45,419 nucleotides of DNA from Bacilli bacterium (GCA_017405445.1 JAFRAK010000009.1:1-45419); one strand, 5' to 3'; positions 1 to 7,797 are shown, numbered from the stretch's first letter. Numbers and translations are program-made. The notes: generated by a model not told the origin, from the letters alone.

Positions 1-98
1 TAAGCTTTCTTTTCTCGTTTATTGTGTGATCCTATTTGTGCTAAATCAGGTATAGTCTTAATAGGTTCAACTCTTAATATTGCATAATTTAATTCCAT
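1..98 (-). CDS. MobV/Pre-type plasmid mobilization relaxase, N-terminal fragment (runs off the left edge)
   Basis: Reading leftward from an ATG at 98 gives about 32 codons, beginning MELNYAILRVEPIKT and containing HNKREKK, with no stop before the edge. An opening of the form NYAILRVxKIK followed about 20 residues later by HNxRE is typical of Pre/Mob (MobV) relaxases, which nick oriT and mobilize plasmids or integrated elements. HNxR is their N-terminal conserved motif. An AAGGAGAA ribosome binding site sits just upstream at about 104-111. Only the tip of the protein is visible, so catalytic residues beyond this motif cannot be checked. The gene marks the left part of the window as mobile DNA. 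Confidence 0.6.
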   Translation of the reverse strand, partial: MELNYAILRVEPIKTIPDLAQIGSHNKREKKA

Positions 99-167
99 AT
101 ATCATTTCTCCTTTCATTTTTACACAACAAAAAAGATATGTTGTTAAACATACCTTTAATAGTAAAA

Positions 168-196
168 TCAGTATGTAAGAAATCCTTACATACTGA
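168..196 (-). terminator. Hairpin downstream of the DUF4143 ATPase
   Basis: A perfect 12-bp inverted repeat, TCAGTATGTAAG (168-179) and CTTACATACTGA (185-196), has a 5-nt loop. On the minus strand it is followed by a short T stretch (TTTTACTATT). It lies about 20 nt past the stop of the upstream gene, as expected for a terminator, although the T-run is weak. Confidence 0.5.
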
Positions 197-216
197 CTAA
201 ATAAATATTTTTAAAT

Positions 217-1422
217 TTAGTTTTCTTTAGCCAACCAATTTGCTATATCAACTATTTGAATACCTTCATATTGATAATCATCGTGTTTTGTTCTAGCAAT
301 TACCATTTTAGGATAAGCATCTTTAATCTTTAATAATGGATCAACTTCACGTCTAAATGTATCATTATCAAAATCATCTCCAATATCACTTGATACTTGA
401 ATATAAATTTTCTCATTTCTTTTTGTAGCTACAAAGTCAATTTCTTTTTCATATAGAGTTCCAACATAAACTTCATATCCTCTTCTTAATAGTTCTATTG
501 CTACAATATTTTCATAAACTCGTCCATAATTAATATTTTTAGTTCCTAATTTAGCATATTTAAAAGAGTGATCAACTAAATAGTATTTATCTTGTGAAGA
601 TAAATATTTTTTACCTTGAATATCATATCTTCTTATTTTATAAAACAAAAATGCATTACACAAATAATTTATATATGAACTTACCGTTTTATGATTTATT
701 TTATCTTTATTGTTAGTTAGAGAGTCAGCTATATTTCTTATTGATGTTAAATTTGAAATATTATCCATTAAGAAATCATTAATCATATCAAGTAAATGGT
801 CTTTCTTAATTTTATATTTATTACAAATATCTCTTTTTATAAGTGTATTGTAAATATCGTTTACATAATTATATTTTTCTTCATTTTCTTTATATAAATA
901 TGCTCCTGATAATCCTCCCTCTAAGACATAATTATCAAACGCCTTATCACTATTTTCTATATTGTAATAATTTAAAAATTCTTTGTATGAAAACGGATAT
1001 ACCTTTATTTCAAATGTTCTTCCTGTAAATAGAGTTGCTAAATCACTACTCATTAAGAAAGCATTTGATCCAGTTATATATATATCAAATTTTTCTTCTG
1101 CATGAAAATTATTAATAGCCTTTTCAAAATCAATACACATTTGAACTTCATCTATTAGTAAAAAATTATGTTTGTTACTAATATAATTATTTTCAACATA
1201 TTCAATTAATTTATGATATTCTTTAAGATTTTCAAATTTGGTTAAATTGTAATTAATATGAATTATATTATAGTCTTTTTCATTGTTTATAACATAATTC
1301 TTAAATTCTTCTAGTAATTTTGATTTCCCAGCACGTCTAACTCCAGTTATTACTTTTATATCTGGAGTATTCATTGTATTAATTAATTTTTCTAAATAAA
1401 ATGTTCTTTGAATTAATTTCAT
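217..1422 (-). CDS. AAA family ATP-binding protein with C-terminal DUF4143 (AAA_14/DUF4143 type)
   Basis: This 401-aa protein has a P-loop GVRRAGKS at residues 27-34 and a Walker B strand FLLIDEVQ near residue 90. Its C-terminal part from about 305 contains GRVYENIVAIELLRRG and EIDFVATKRNEKIYIQVS, the pattern of the DUF4143/PD-(D/E)XK-like domain. Proteins of this family are common accessory ATPases in gut Firmicutes and archaea; their cellular role is poorly known. The ATG at 1422 is chosen because GGAGGGAATAAT lies directly before it. The longer frame to 1506 would need an unlikely lysine-rich leader. It sits alone in the mobile-looking left arm. DNA binding or nuclease activity is inference. 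Confidence 0.8.
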   Translation of the reverse strand: MKLIQRTFYLEKLINTMNTPDIKVITGVRRAGKSKLLEEFKNYVINNEKDYNIIHINYNLTKFENLKEYHKLIEYVENNYISNKHNFLLIDEVQMCIDFEKAINNFHAEEKFDIYITGSNAFLMSSDLATLFTGRTFEIKVYPFSYKEFLNYYNIENSDKAFDNYVLEGGLSGAYLYKENEEKYNYVNDIYNTLIKRDICNKYKIKKDHLLDMINDFLMDNISNLTSIRNIADSLTNNKDKINHKTVSSYINYLCNAFLFYKIRRYDIQGKKYLSSQDKYYLVDHSFKYAKLGTKNINYGRVYENIVAIELLRRGYEVYVGTLYEKEIDFVATKRNEKIYIQVSSDIGDDFDNDTFRREVDPLLKIKDAYPKMVIARTKHDDYQYEGIQIVDIANWLAKEN

Positions 1423-1586
1423 ATTATTCCCTCCAATAACATTATAACACATAATTCCCATAATTGATATTTTTTTCTTTTTGGGAAATAGAGTTTTACT
1501 TCCCAAAAATCAATTTTTTTTAATTTTGCGTAATGAAATAATTATTTTCATTATAAATATTTTGTGAGAAAACTTATTATTTTATG

Positions 1587-2582
1587 CTAAATATGACATA
1601 TATCATCACATTTCTTGTTATAATTACAATATTTTCTAATCTTACATCTTTCACATTTAGGATGTTCTCCACATATATTAGCAGACCTTAATAAACAAAA
1701 TTGTTGGATTATTGATTCTACAATTATCTCATCACAGTTATTTAATATTGCTATCTTTTTAATTATATTTAATACTTGTTGTTCTGTTGCATTAGCATTT
1801 TCTACAATTCCTAGTCTATGACTACCAAATAATCTTTCTAATTGAACGCTTTTTTTACAAGTATTAATACCAACTCGTTTTAAATAATCATAAGCAAAAG
1901 CTCGTCCAACTTGTATTAGTTTATATTTACCACTATTAAACATATTAGCAATATCATTAGGAGTTTCTTTTTTAACAAACTTGTCTAAACTTCCATAATC
2001 TTTTTCAATTCTTTCTAATACCATTATATTTTTAGATAATGCTTTCATCTGATTATTTATCATTGGGTTAGTGCAATGAATCTTCCTTAACTTATTAACT
2101 AAAATACTTGTATCAACTACCTTTAAATAATTCTTATCATAGTTATGAAAAATTTTATCAATAGTTTCCATATTTTCTCTTATATTATTATCTCCCCATC
2201 TATGATTTGAAAGTAGAGCAATAATTAATGCTTTTAAATGTTCTTCAAAAGAATATTTTTTACCTTTCTTTCTAGATTTAACATTATTTACTAAATCTTT
2301 AATATCTCTCATATAATCATAATTAATATAATCCATACTTTCTTTTATAAGAGGGTATATTTCTTTTAAATCTTTATCATCAAGTAAAGTAATATTTTTT
2401 ACCATTTCATAATTAGGATTATATATTACTTGGTTATCAATACAATCTTTTAATATTTCTATAACTTCTTCATTAGATAAATACTTAACTCTCTCAATAG
2501 GGAATATAACTTTATTTGCTTTAACATATTTTATCAGCAAAGGTATTAATTCATCTTTTTCTAAAATTTTCTCATTTTTCAT
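1587..2582 (-). CDS. HhH-GPD / endonuclease III-like protein with C-terminal Fe-S cluster motif
   Basis: This 331-aa mainly helical protein ends with CGEHPKCERCKIRKYC, a C-x5-C-x2-C-x5-C arrangement. Endonuclease III-type glycosylases have C-x6-C-x2-C-x5-C, so the first spacing is one residue shorter. The segment GRAFAYDYLKRVGINTCKKS followed by VQLERLFG resembles the helix and conserved region after the HhH motif in such glycosylases. A base-excision or DNA-modification role is therefore plausible. The N-terminal 150 residues are not recognised. The ATG at 2582 has GAAAGTGAG upstream at a good distance; the GTG at 2597 lies inside that ribosome binding site. The gene belongs to the mobile-looking arm, so it may be cargo rather than housekeeping repair. 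Confidence 0.5.
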   Translation of the reverse strand: MKNEKILEKDELIPLLIKYVKANKVIFPIERVKYLSNEEVIEILKDCIDNQVIYNPNYEMVKNITLLDDKDLKEIYPLIKESMDYINYDYMRDIKDLVNNVKSRKKGKKYSFEEHLKALIIALLSNHRWGDNNIRENMETIDKIFHNYDKNYLKVVDTSILVNKLRKIHCTNPMINNQMKALSKNIMVLERIEKDYGSLDKFVKKETPNDIANMFNSGKYKLIQVGRAFAYDYLKRVGINTCKKSVQLERLFGSHRLGIVENANATEQQVLNIIKKIAILNNCDEIIVESIIQQFCLLRSANICGEHPKCERCKIRKYCNYNKKCDDICHI

Positions 2583-2593
2583 AAAAAAATATC

Positions 2594-2630
2594 TCACTTT
2601 CTATAAATTAGTCTTTAACTAATAAAGTGA
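2594..2630. repeat. Nested inverted repeats in front of the HhH-GPD-like gene
   Basis: TCACTTT (2594-2600) pairs with AAAGTGA (2624-2630). Inside it, ATTAGT (2607-2612) pairs with ACTAAT (2618-2623) around CTTTA. The right arms are contiguous, while the left arms are separated by 6 nt. This lies in the leader or promoter of the gene that starts at 2582. It could be an operator or an RNA hairpin. Confidence 0.35.
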
Positions 2631-2685
2631 AATATTGTCTTTAGCCCTTATTTTATCGGCATTTATTTGTTTTTATATTTGGGTA

Positions 2686-3066
2686 TCACTTATTCAACAT
2701 CACCCATGGAGTTTTTACCATTCTAGGGCCATTTTCATCATTTGCTCCTTGAGCATTTTCTATCATATAACCAACACAATCAATTAGTTTTATATTACAA
2801 GTTACATCATCTATTTGTATTTTAGCTGTATTAGTTGGTACAAATTTAGGTTCTGTTGTCATAATTGTTTTTCCTGCAGCACTTTGAGGGATTTCATCTA
2901 AAGCTCTTTTTTTTTCAAATTCATCATCTATATTAGGTAAGATTAATGTTTCTACCATTCTTTTGATGAAAGTTGATTTTCCTGTTCTTACTGCGCCTAC
3001 TACTCCTAAATAAATGTCTCCACCACTTCTTTTGGCAATATTTTTTATTATTTCTTTTTTATTCAT
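2686..3066 (-). pseudogene. spoIVA: Stage IV sporulation protein A, N-terminal fragment only
   Basis: The 126-aa product matches the start of SpoIVA very closely by eye: GDIYLGVVGAVRTGKSTF (Walker A at residues 24-32), PQSAAGKTIMTTEPKFVP, LIDCVGYM and ENGPRMVKTPW. SpoIVA is the roughly 490-aa ATPase that polymerises on the forespore surface and is the base of the spore coat. Here similarity stops at Trp121 and five unrelated codons (VMLNK) lead to a stop, so the middle and C-terminal assembly domains are missing. AAGGAG precedes the ATG at 3066. The neighbours (19-repeat protein, SpoVIF-like) also fit a spore context. Either the gene is dead, or it is split by the adjoining mobile DNA and could be rejoined by excision. 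Confidence 0.85.
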
Positions 3067-3110
3067 ATAACTCTCCTTATTTCATTTAAATATATGTTTT
3101 AGACAAAAAA

Positions 3111-3130
3111 AAAGAACTAATTAGTTCTTT
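3111..3130. terminator. Bidirectional terminator after the 972-aa repeat gene
   Basis: AAAGAACTAA (3111-3120) and TTAGTTCTTT (3121-3130) form a perfect palindrome flanked by A- and T-runs on both sides. On the minus strand it follows the stop at 3129-3131 and runs into eight Ts. Confidence 0.75.
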
Positions 3131-6047
3131 ATTTTTTTGTTGGGATAATGTGTTTTAAATTAATATTTATATGACAATTAGCAGATTCTTTTTCTCTTAT
3201 TTGTTCTAACTCATCATTTGATATTTCAATATAGATATCTTTATTAACAATAATCTTATGATTACTCTTAACTCCCATATTTAATTCATTAAGCATAGAA
3301 ATTGGCATAAATAATACTCCATCTGCATCACATATTGTTATGTTGTATGTTTTTTCTTCATTGAAATCAACACTGATAATTATAATGTTTTTGTTTAGAG
3401 CATTTATTTCTTCCATATCTGATTCTGTATATTCCTTATTATCTATATTTTTTACTTCTTTTTCTGGATGTGATGAGTATTTGGTAGGAATATATAGTTT
3501 TTGTGTTAATTTATCTCTATAGATAAATACTTTTTCTTGTGCTTGAGTTCTTTCATAATGATTTTTTAATTCTTCTTTTAATTCTTGAATATTTACATTT
3601 TGATCTCCTAATAGTTTTACAAAATAATGTTCTGTTTCATTATTTAAGCATTTTAAAATGTCATTTTTTACTTTTTCTACGTCTACTTCAGGATTTCCTA
3701 GTAGTTTTACTAAATGTCTTTCAGTAGGTTCTTTCTTTAATTTACTTAGTAATTCAGATTGTATTTCTTTGATATTAACATTTTGATCTCCAAGTAATTT
3801 AACAATATTCTTTTCTGCTTTTCTTTCTACTTGACTCATTATTTCTTGTTTAATTTCTTGAATATCTACATTTTGATCTCCTAGTAGGACTACTAAATTT
3901 TTTGTTGTTTCCTGATCCATATAGCTTAATAGATTTTGTTTAATTTCTTGAATATTTATATTTTGATCTCCTAGTAATTTTACAATATATCTATCTGAAT
4001 CTTCTTCTAAGTGTTTATGAAGTTCTCTTTCAATTTCTTCTATATCTACGTTTTGATCACCAAGAAGTTTTACTATATGTCTTTCTTTTCCTTCTTCTAA
4101 ATGTTTTAATAATTCCTGTTCAATATAATTTAGGTCAACATTTTGAACACCAAGAAGTTTTACAAAGTGTTTTTCTGTTTCTTGATTAATGAAGCTATTT
4201 AAAGATAATTTAATATCTTCAATATCTACATTTGGATCTCCTAATAATTTTACTAGTTGTCTTTCTGTTCCTACTTCTATTTGTTTATTAATTTCTCTTT
4301 TAATATCTTCAATATTTACATTTTGATCTCCTAATAGTTTTACAAAATGTCTTTGTGTTTCTCCTTGTTGAATTTTTAATAAATCTTGTTTAATACCATT
4401 GATATCTACATTATGTTCTCCAAGAAGTTTTACAATATATCTTTTCTCTTCTTCTACTAAATGTTTTTCTAATTCTCTTTTAATTCTTTCTACATCTATG
4501 TTTGTAGAGCCAATATTTTTAACGATATATTTTTCTGCATTCATATCTAATTTCTTTAATAATTCTTCTTTGATTTCGTCAATATTAACATTTTGATCAC
4601 CAAGTAGAATTACAACTTTCTTTTCCTCATCATCATCGTTTAGATATGATTTTATTTCTTTTTTAATTAATTCAATATCAACATCTTGATCTTTTAATAG
4701 TTTTACTACATGTCTTTCTGCTTCAAAATTTAAATGCTCTTTTAGAGATTTTTTAATACTTTCAATATCTATATTCTGATCTCCTAATAATTTTACTACT
4801 TGTCTATCAGATTCTCTATCTAGATGGTCTCTTAAATCTTGTTTGATTTCTTCGATTTTTTCATGAGTATCTCCTAGTAGATCTTCAATATGTTTTTCAG
4901 ATTGATCACTAATTTTACTTAATAATTCTTTTTTAATAGATTCAATATCTACATTTTGATCTCCTACTAGTTTTACGATACATTTATTAGAATCTGTTTC
5001 AAGAGATTTTGCTAAAGCTTTTTTGATTCCTTCAAGATCTACATTTTGATCTCCTAGAAGTTTAACTTCTCCTTTTCTAACATATGGTGCAATTAAATCT
5101 TGTTTAATCTGTTCTATATCAACATTTTGATCTCCTAAAACTTTAACAATATTTATATTAGCAGCTTTTTCTAAAACTTTGTTAATTTTTTCTTTAATTT
5201 CTTGAATGTTAACATTTTGATCTCCTAAAAGTTTTACTACTTTCTTTTCGGTGTCATGATTTACTATTCCAAGAATTTCATTTTTTATTCTTTCTATATC
5301 CATTTTATTATCCCTTTCTATTACTCTTTTTTCATCTTTTTTTGGTTTAATAATTTTTTCTATTCCCTTTTGACCAGTTTTTTCTTCAATCTTTTTTAAT
5401 TGTTCTTCTGTAATGGAATAGCAATTTTTATTATTTATTACTTTTGAAATTCCTTCGACTTGTATTCCTAATCTTAAGGTTAATTCATAAATACTATAAT
5501 CTATATATGATTTTTTATCTTTTATATTAAAATAATAGATAAAAGTCGAAGTAGGAGGAGTTATTGGATGATTGAAGTGAACCATTTTGTATTTTTTTTG
5601 AAGAATTAGTTTATCTTTTTTTGTTTTTTCTTCTATTTGATTTATTTCTTCCTCTGATACTCTACTGTAAACAATTCCTTCAATATTTAGTTTATCTTTT
5701 ATTGGGATATCATACCTTTTACATATATTTTCAGCAATGTATAATGTGTTATTATTATCTAAGTCTACTATTACTGTAAATGATAGATGTAATTGTAGGT
5801 CAAAGTATGGTTTAATATTTGTTATTATTTCTATCCCTTTTTCTTTTGCTTTCTTATTTATTACATCAAGATCTTTTTCTTGAATCAGAAAACATGTCTT
5901 TTCTTTAATGTGTTTCTCTTCTTCATGATTTCCAATGTCATATTCATTACAAATATCATCCTCTAAATATAATCCATTTGGTGTTTTATATATGACATAT
6001 TCTAATATCATGAGAGAGTTTTTATCCCCTTCTAATTCCTCTTTCAT
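3129..6047 (-). CDS. Large cytoplasmic repeat protein: 19 x 30-aa GDQNVDIE repeats between end modules
   Basis: I do not recognise this 972-aa protein. Residues 13-80, 87-158 and 163-233 are three copies of an alpha/beta module with the pattern LYIxxxI..., YxIS, ELxxIExKT. Then come about 19 tandem repeats of roughly 30 residues, with consensus VKLLGDQNVDIEEIKxEL followed by an acidic, amphipathic helix-like half. The C-terminal 150 residues return to one or two diverged end modules (LYIPTKY; VLFMPISMLNEL; ISNDELEQIREKE). No signal peptide, membrane helix or cysteine motif is seen, so it should be cytosolic. GGGAGTG precedes the ATG at 6047. It lies between spoIVA and a spoVIF-like gene, all on the same strand. 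A spore-coat or mother-cell scaffold role is a guess from position. Confidence 0.8.
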   Translation of the reverse strand: MKEELEGDKNSLMILEYVIYKTPNGLYLEDDICNEYDIGNHEEEKHIKEKTCFLIQEKDLDVINKKAKEKGIEIITNIKPYFDLQLHLSFTVIVDLDNNNTLYIAENICKRYDIPIKDKLNIEGIVYSRVSEEEINQIEEKTKKDKLILQKKYKMVHFNHPITPPTSTFIYYFNIKDKKSYIDYSIYELTLRLGIQVEGISKVINNKNCYSITEEQLKKIEEKTGQKGIEKIIKPKKDEKRVIERDNKMDIERIKNEILGIVNHDTEKKVVKLLGDQNVNIQEIKEKINKVLEKAANINIVKVLGDQNVDIEQIKQDLIAPYVRKGEVKLLGDQNVDLEGIKKALAKSLETDSNKCIVKLVGDQNVDIESIKKELLSKISDQSEKHIEDLLGDTHEKIEEIKQDLRDHLDRESDRQVVKLLGDQNIDIESIKKSLKEHLNFEAERHVVKLLKDQDVDIELIKKEIKSYLNDDDEEKKVVILLGDQNVNIDEIKEELLKKLDMNAEKYIVKNIGSTNIDVERIKRELEKHLVEEEKRYIVKLLGEHNVDINGIKQDLLKIQQGETQRHFVKLLGDQNVNIEDIKREINKQIEVGTERQLVKLLGDPNVDIEDIKLSLNSFINQETEKHFVKLLGVQNVDLNYIEQELLKHLEEGKERHIVKLLGDQNVDIEEIERELHKHLEEDSDRYIVKLLGDQNINIQEIKQNLLSYMDQETTKNLVVLLGDQNVDIQEIKQEIMSQVERKAEKNIVKLLGDQNVNIKEIQSELLSKLKKEPTERHLVKLLGNPEVDVEKVKNDILKCLNNETEHYFVKLLGDQNVNIQELKEELKNHYERTQAQEKVFIYRDKLTQKLYIPTKYSSHPEKEVKNIDNKEYTESDMEEINALNKNIIIISVDFNEEKTYNITICDADGVLFMPISMLNELNMGVKSNHKIIVNKDIYIEISNDELEQIREKESANCHININLKHIIPTKK
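3540..5240 (-). repeat. Coding tandem repeat, about 19 units of about 90 bp
   Basis: The sequence ACATTTTGATCTCC followed by an AGTTTTAC-like block recurs about every 90 bp on the plus strand; it encodes the GDQNVD core on the minus strand. Two units differ by one codon, one unit is three codons short, and several cores have drifted (GSTNID, GDTHEK, GEHNVD). This indicates old duplication rather than a recent expansion. Confidence 0.9.
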
Positions 6048-6081
6048 AAATACACTCCCTATTATCTTCTATTATACAATA

Positions 6082-6107
6082 AAAAAGACTAAAGTCATAG
6101 TCTTTTT
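6082..6107. terminator. Terminator after the spoVIF-like gene
   Basis: AAAAAGACTA (6082-6091) pairs with TAGTCTTTTT (6098-6107) around a 6-nt loop. On the minus strand it overlaps the stop codon and ends in a T-run. Confidence 0.75.
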
Positions 6108-6345
6108 AAAATATTTTTTCAATATTTTTTGGTACTTCATCTTTTATAATTGAATTTATAATTTTTTCTTTTTTTTCTTCAGATACTTTTTTATTTGTTA
6201 TTTTGCTTATTTCATCAATAATTTCTCTAATTGTTTGTTCATTTTTCATATTATTATTTTGTAATTTTGCTGCGAGAGATAGAATCGTTTCTTTTTTGAT
6301 ATTCGTTTTATTTTCTATGTTTTTAAATAAATTATCTTTTAACAT
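6106..6345 (-). CDS. SpoVIF-like small sporulation protein
   Basis: This 79-aa helical protein has the layout FKNIENKTNI, AAKLQNNNMK, EQTIREIIDEIS, NKKVSEEKKEKI and SIIKDEVP. That matches what I recall of the SpoVIF (YjcC) family: about 85 residues, a mother-cell protein needed for coat assembly and late gene expression in Bacillus. The ATG at 6345 is chosen because GGGAGG lies 7 nt before it; an ATG at 6360 overlaps that ribosome binding site. The ribosome binding site is buried in the terminator hairpin of der, 31 nt downstream of the der stop. The link to spore formation fits the nearby spoIVA fragment. The family call rests on a short sequence. Confidence 0.6.
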   Translation of the reverse strand: MLKDNLFKNIENKTNIKKETILSLAAKLQNNNMKNEQTIREIIDEISKITNKKVSEEKKEKIINSIIKDEVPKNIEKIF

Positions 6346-6349
6346 AAAA

Positions 6350-6378
6350 AAACCTCCCATATATTATATGTGAGGTTT
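6350..6378 (-). terminator. der terminator that contains the spoVIF-like ribosome binding site
   Basis: AAACCTC (6350-6356) pairs with GAGGTTT (6372-6378), and CATATA/TATATG (6358-6370) extends the stem through one mismatch. On the minus strand the stem ends in GGGAGGTTTTTTT, a classic intrinsic terminator. The same GGGAGG is the ribosome binding site of the gene starting at 6345. Confidence 0.75.
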
Positions 6379-7687
6379 ATTCTTCATCATCACTTCTATT
6401 TTTAAATTGTAGAATAATTGGAGTTCCTTCAAAATCAAAGTTTTCTCTTATCTTATTTTCTAAATATCTTTCATAGGAAAAATGAACTAATCCTTTATTA
6501 TTGACACGAAATGTAAACTTAGGTGGTTTGATACCTGTTTGAGATGTAAAGTATATTTTTAATCTTTTTCCTTTATAAGAAGGAGGTAGATTTAGTTGAT
6601 AGGCATCTTGTATTACTTCATTTAGAGTTGATGTTTTAATTTCTTTTTTGATGTTTTCTTTTACTTTTACAATTTCTGGCATTAATGTATGAATTCTTTT
6701 TTTTGTTAATGCACTTAAGAATACAACTGGTGCATATGGAGCAAATTGAAATTCTGCTCTTATTAGTTTTTCAAAGTCTTGAATAGTAGTATCATCTACT
6801 TTATCCCATTTATTTACGACAATTATTAATCCTTTTCCTCTTTCAATAGCATATCCTGCGATATGTTTATCATGTTCCATAATTCCTTCTTCTGCATTGA
6901 TTACTACTAAACAAATATCAGAACGATCAATTGCTTTTAAGGAACGAAATAAACTATATTTTTCAATACTTTCAAATACTTTTCCTTTTTTTCTCATTCC
7001 TGCTGTATCTATTACGACATATTCTTCATTATTATACTTTAATACTGAATCAATAGAATCACGTGTTGTCCCTGCGATATCTGAAACGACTACTCTTTCT
7101 TCTTGTAGAAGAGCATTAGTTAGGGAACTTTTTCCTACATTAGGTCTTCCAATAATTGAGAATTTTACTCGATTATCTTCTTCTTTTTCTTTTTCACTAA
7201 AATCCTGTGTTATAGAATCTAATAATTCAATTAATCCTTGACTATGAATTCCACTGATTGGTAGATAGGTATCAAAACCTAATTCATAAAAATCATAAAT
7301 ATTATCTTTTGCTTCTTTTACATCCATTTTATTGATAGCAACAATTACTTTTTTGTCTGATTTTCTAAGAATTGATGCGATTGATTTATCATTTGGGGTT
7401 ATTCCTTCTTTTCCATCCACTATGAAAACTACAATATCTGCTTCTTGTATTGCAATTTCTGCTTGCATTTTAATTTCTTCATTAAAATCCATTTTTGTAG
7501 TGTCAATTCCACCAGTATCAATTAAATAAAATCTTTTATTATTATAAGAAGCTTCTTGATAGATACGATCTCTTGTTACTCCAGGAGTATCTTCTATAAT
7601 AGATATTTGCTTTCCTACAATTTTATTAAATAAAGTTGATTTTCCTACATTAGGTCTTCCTACTAAGGCAACTGTTGGTAGTTTCAT
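6377..7687 (-). CDS. der: Ribosome assembly GTPase Der (EngA)
   Basis: This 436-aa protein has two consecutive GTPase domains. The first shows GRPNVGKST (residues 9-17), DTPG and NKMD. The second shows GRPNVGKSS near residue 180, DTAGMRKKG and NKWD. A C-terminal KH-like domain ends the protein (LPPSYKGKRLKIYFTSQTG, FEGTPI). Der acts in maturation of the 50S subunit, and length and order are normal for the family. GGAGGGGAT precedes the ATG. An extended -10 at 7711-7719 gives a leader of under 25 nt. In Bacillus, der also lies in the spoIVA-hbs neighbourhood, and that order is still partly recognisable here. Confidence 0.97.
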   Translation of the reverse strand: MKLPTVALVGRPNVGKSTLFNKIVGKQISIIEDTPGVTRDRIYQEASYNNKRFYLIDTGGIDTTKMDFNEEIKMQAEIAIQEADIVVFIVDGKEGITPNDKSIASILRKSDKKVIVAINKMDVKEAKDNIYDFYELGFDTYLPISGIHSQGLIELLDSITQDFSEKEKEEDNRVKFSIIGRPNVGKSSLTNALLQEERVVVSDIAGTTRDSIDSVLKYNNEEYVVIDTAGMRKKGKVFESIEKYSLFRSLKAIDRSDICLVVINAEEGIMEHDKHIAGYAIERGKGLIIVVNKWDKVDDTTIQDFEKLIRAEFQFAPYAPVVFLSALTKKRIHTLMPEIVKVKENIKKEIKTSTLNEVIQDAYQLNLPPSYKGKRLKIYFTSQTGIKPPKFTFRVNNKGLVHFSYERYLENKIRENFDFEGTPIILQFKNRSDDEE

Positions 7688-7710
7688 AGTATCCCCTCCA
7701 ATCCAGCAAT

Positions 7711-7719
7711 ATTATAGCA
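7711..7719 (-). promoter_or_regulatory. Extended -10 promoter of der
   Basis: On the minus strand this reads TGCTATAAT, a perfect TGnTATAAT, about 25 nt before the der start. Confidence 0.6.
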
Positions 7720-7765
7720 TAAAGTTATAAATTTTTAAAGTTTTTTCTTCTTTTCAATTGATTAA

Positions 7766-7774
7766 TGATATAAT
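7766..7774 (+). promoter_or_regulatory. Extended -10 promoter of the 7798 membrane protein
   Basis: TGATATAAT lies 23 nt before the TTG start and is followed by the ribosome binding site AGGAAGGTGAT. Confidence 0.6.
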
Positions 7775-7797
7775 CTATTTAGGAAGGTGATGATAAT

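Larger units (their letters stand above)
1..2703. mobile_element. Part of a putative integrated mobilizable element lying inside spoIVA
   Basis: This stretch carries a relaxase start, a DUF4143-type ATPase and a stand-alone glycosylase-like gene, none of which belongs to the conserved core seen to the right. It ends where the SpoIVA reading frame loses family similarity, directly after codon TGG (2704-2706). The right boundary near 2681-2703 is inferred from that loss. ATCAC occurs twice there (2685-2689 and 2699-2703) and could be part of an attachment or junction sequence, but this is only a suggestion. The left end lies outside the window, and no integrase is visible inside it. Confidence 0.45.

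Noticed and set aside
1587-2582. Toxin-antitoxin pair formed by the two genes of the left arm.
   Set aside because: Both are large (331 and 401 aa), have separate leaders and show no toxin or antitoxin motifs.
2686-3066. A complete small GTPase or ATPase gene.
   Set aside because: The sequence follows SpoIVA closely up to Trp121 and then loses all similarity; the family is about 490 aa.
3540-5240. Regular repeats about 90 bp apart suggested a CRISPR array.
   Set aside because: The repeats are coding in one long frame, the whole 90 bp is related rather than repeat plus unique spacer, and no cas genes are nearby.
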